From: Lentisphaeria bacterium
GTDB taxonomy: Bacteria > Verrucomicrobiota > Lentisphaeria > Victivallales > UBA1829
Reading direction: 5' to 3'
Assembly (NCBI GenBank): GCA_017504325.1
Contig: JAFVRL010000023.1
Span: 1 to 6,354, forward strand
DNA: 6,354 bases
In this document: piece after piece, positions 6,278-6,354 of the stretch
Position numbering within the stretch: the first letter of the stretch is position 1
How the letters are laid out: each line of letters opens with the position of its first letter
Notes under the pieces: model-generated
What the model saw: only the letters and a program-made list of their open reading frames with translations
Database searches by the model: none
What the model was told of the DNA's origin: nothing
Made by a program: the position numbers and the translations under genes

Positions 6278-6354
6278 CTACCTTGAATGTACTTATCATA
6301 TCTGCAGTAAAAAAAACGCATCCGGCATTTTATTACTGAAAAAGTGTTCATAGA

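Noticed and set aside
6305..6338. AT-rich inverted repeat CAGTAA/TTACTG as a terminator of the large gene
   Set aside because: The stem is short with a mismatch, the loop is large, and no T-run follows on the plus strand.
6144..6353. Plus-strand reading frame of 69 codons at the right edge
   Set aside because: It overlaps the end of the large gene out of frame and shows no start signals.
1..6354. CRISPR arrays, tRNA or rRNA genes, riboswitches
   Set aside because: No regularly spaced repeats, cloverleaf, rRNA-like stretch or known riboswitch core was seen on either strand.

Overview
The window looks like an accessory, carbohydrate-related region of a bacterial chromosome. A lipoprotein signal, canonical Shine-Dalgarno sites, sigma70-type promoters, an AraC regulator, a Gfo/Idh/MocA oxidoreductase and a large unfamiliar enzyme-like protein together would suit a gut Lentisphaerota/Victivallis-like or other PVC/Bacteroidota-type polysaccharide degrader. 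That assignment is inference; no marker gene here proves it.

Layout. Positions 2-415 (+) hold what looks like a wrecked priA: an N-terminal piece, a TGA, and then directly the C-terminal piece, with the helicase core missing. Positions 502-681 (-) encode a 59-residue lipoprotein with its own terminator (459-481) and promoter (738-765). About 440 bases without a convincing gene follow; they hold a short tandem repeat and an orphan hairpin. Positions 1121-2195 (-) encode a Gfo/Idh/MocA oxidoreductase broken near its end by one extra base in a homopolymer run; a terminator follows it at 1061-1110. Divergent to it, at 2341-3135 (+), is an AraC-family regulator, followed on the same strand by a 996-residue protein of unknown specificity (3257-6247). 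No gene is seen in the last 107 bases.

How it may work together. The main finding is regulatory. An identical 20-bp box, with a second TATGA half-site exactly 20 bp further on, sits upstream of both the oxidoreductase promoter and the 996-aa gene promoter. In each case the -35 hexamer starts at base 45 counted from the start of the box. This is the layout expected of an AraC-type activator bound to tandem half-sites next to -35, and the AraC gene lies between the two sites. The araC promoter overlaps the oxidoreductase promoter on the opposite strand, and the box runs into the araC ribosome binding site, so autoregulation is likely. I infer a self-contained, inducible catabolic module: sensor/regulator, sugar-modifying oxidoreductase, and a cytoplasmic alpha-helical-toroid-like enzyme. 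The substrate is unknown.
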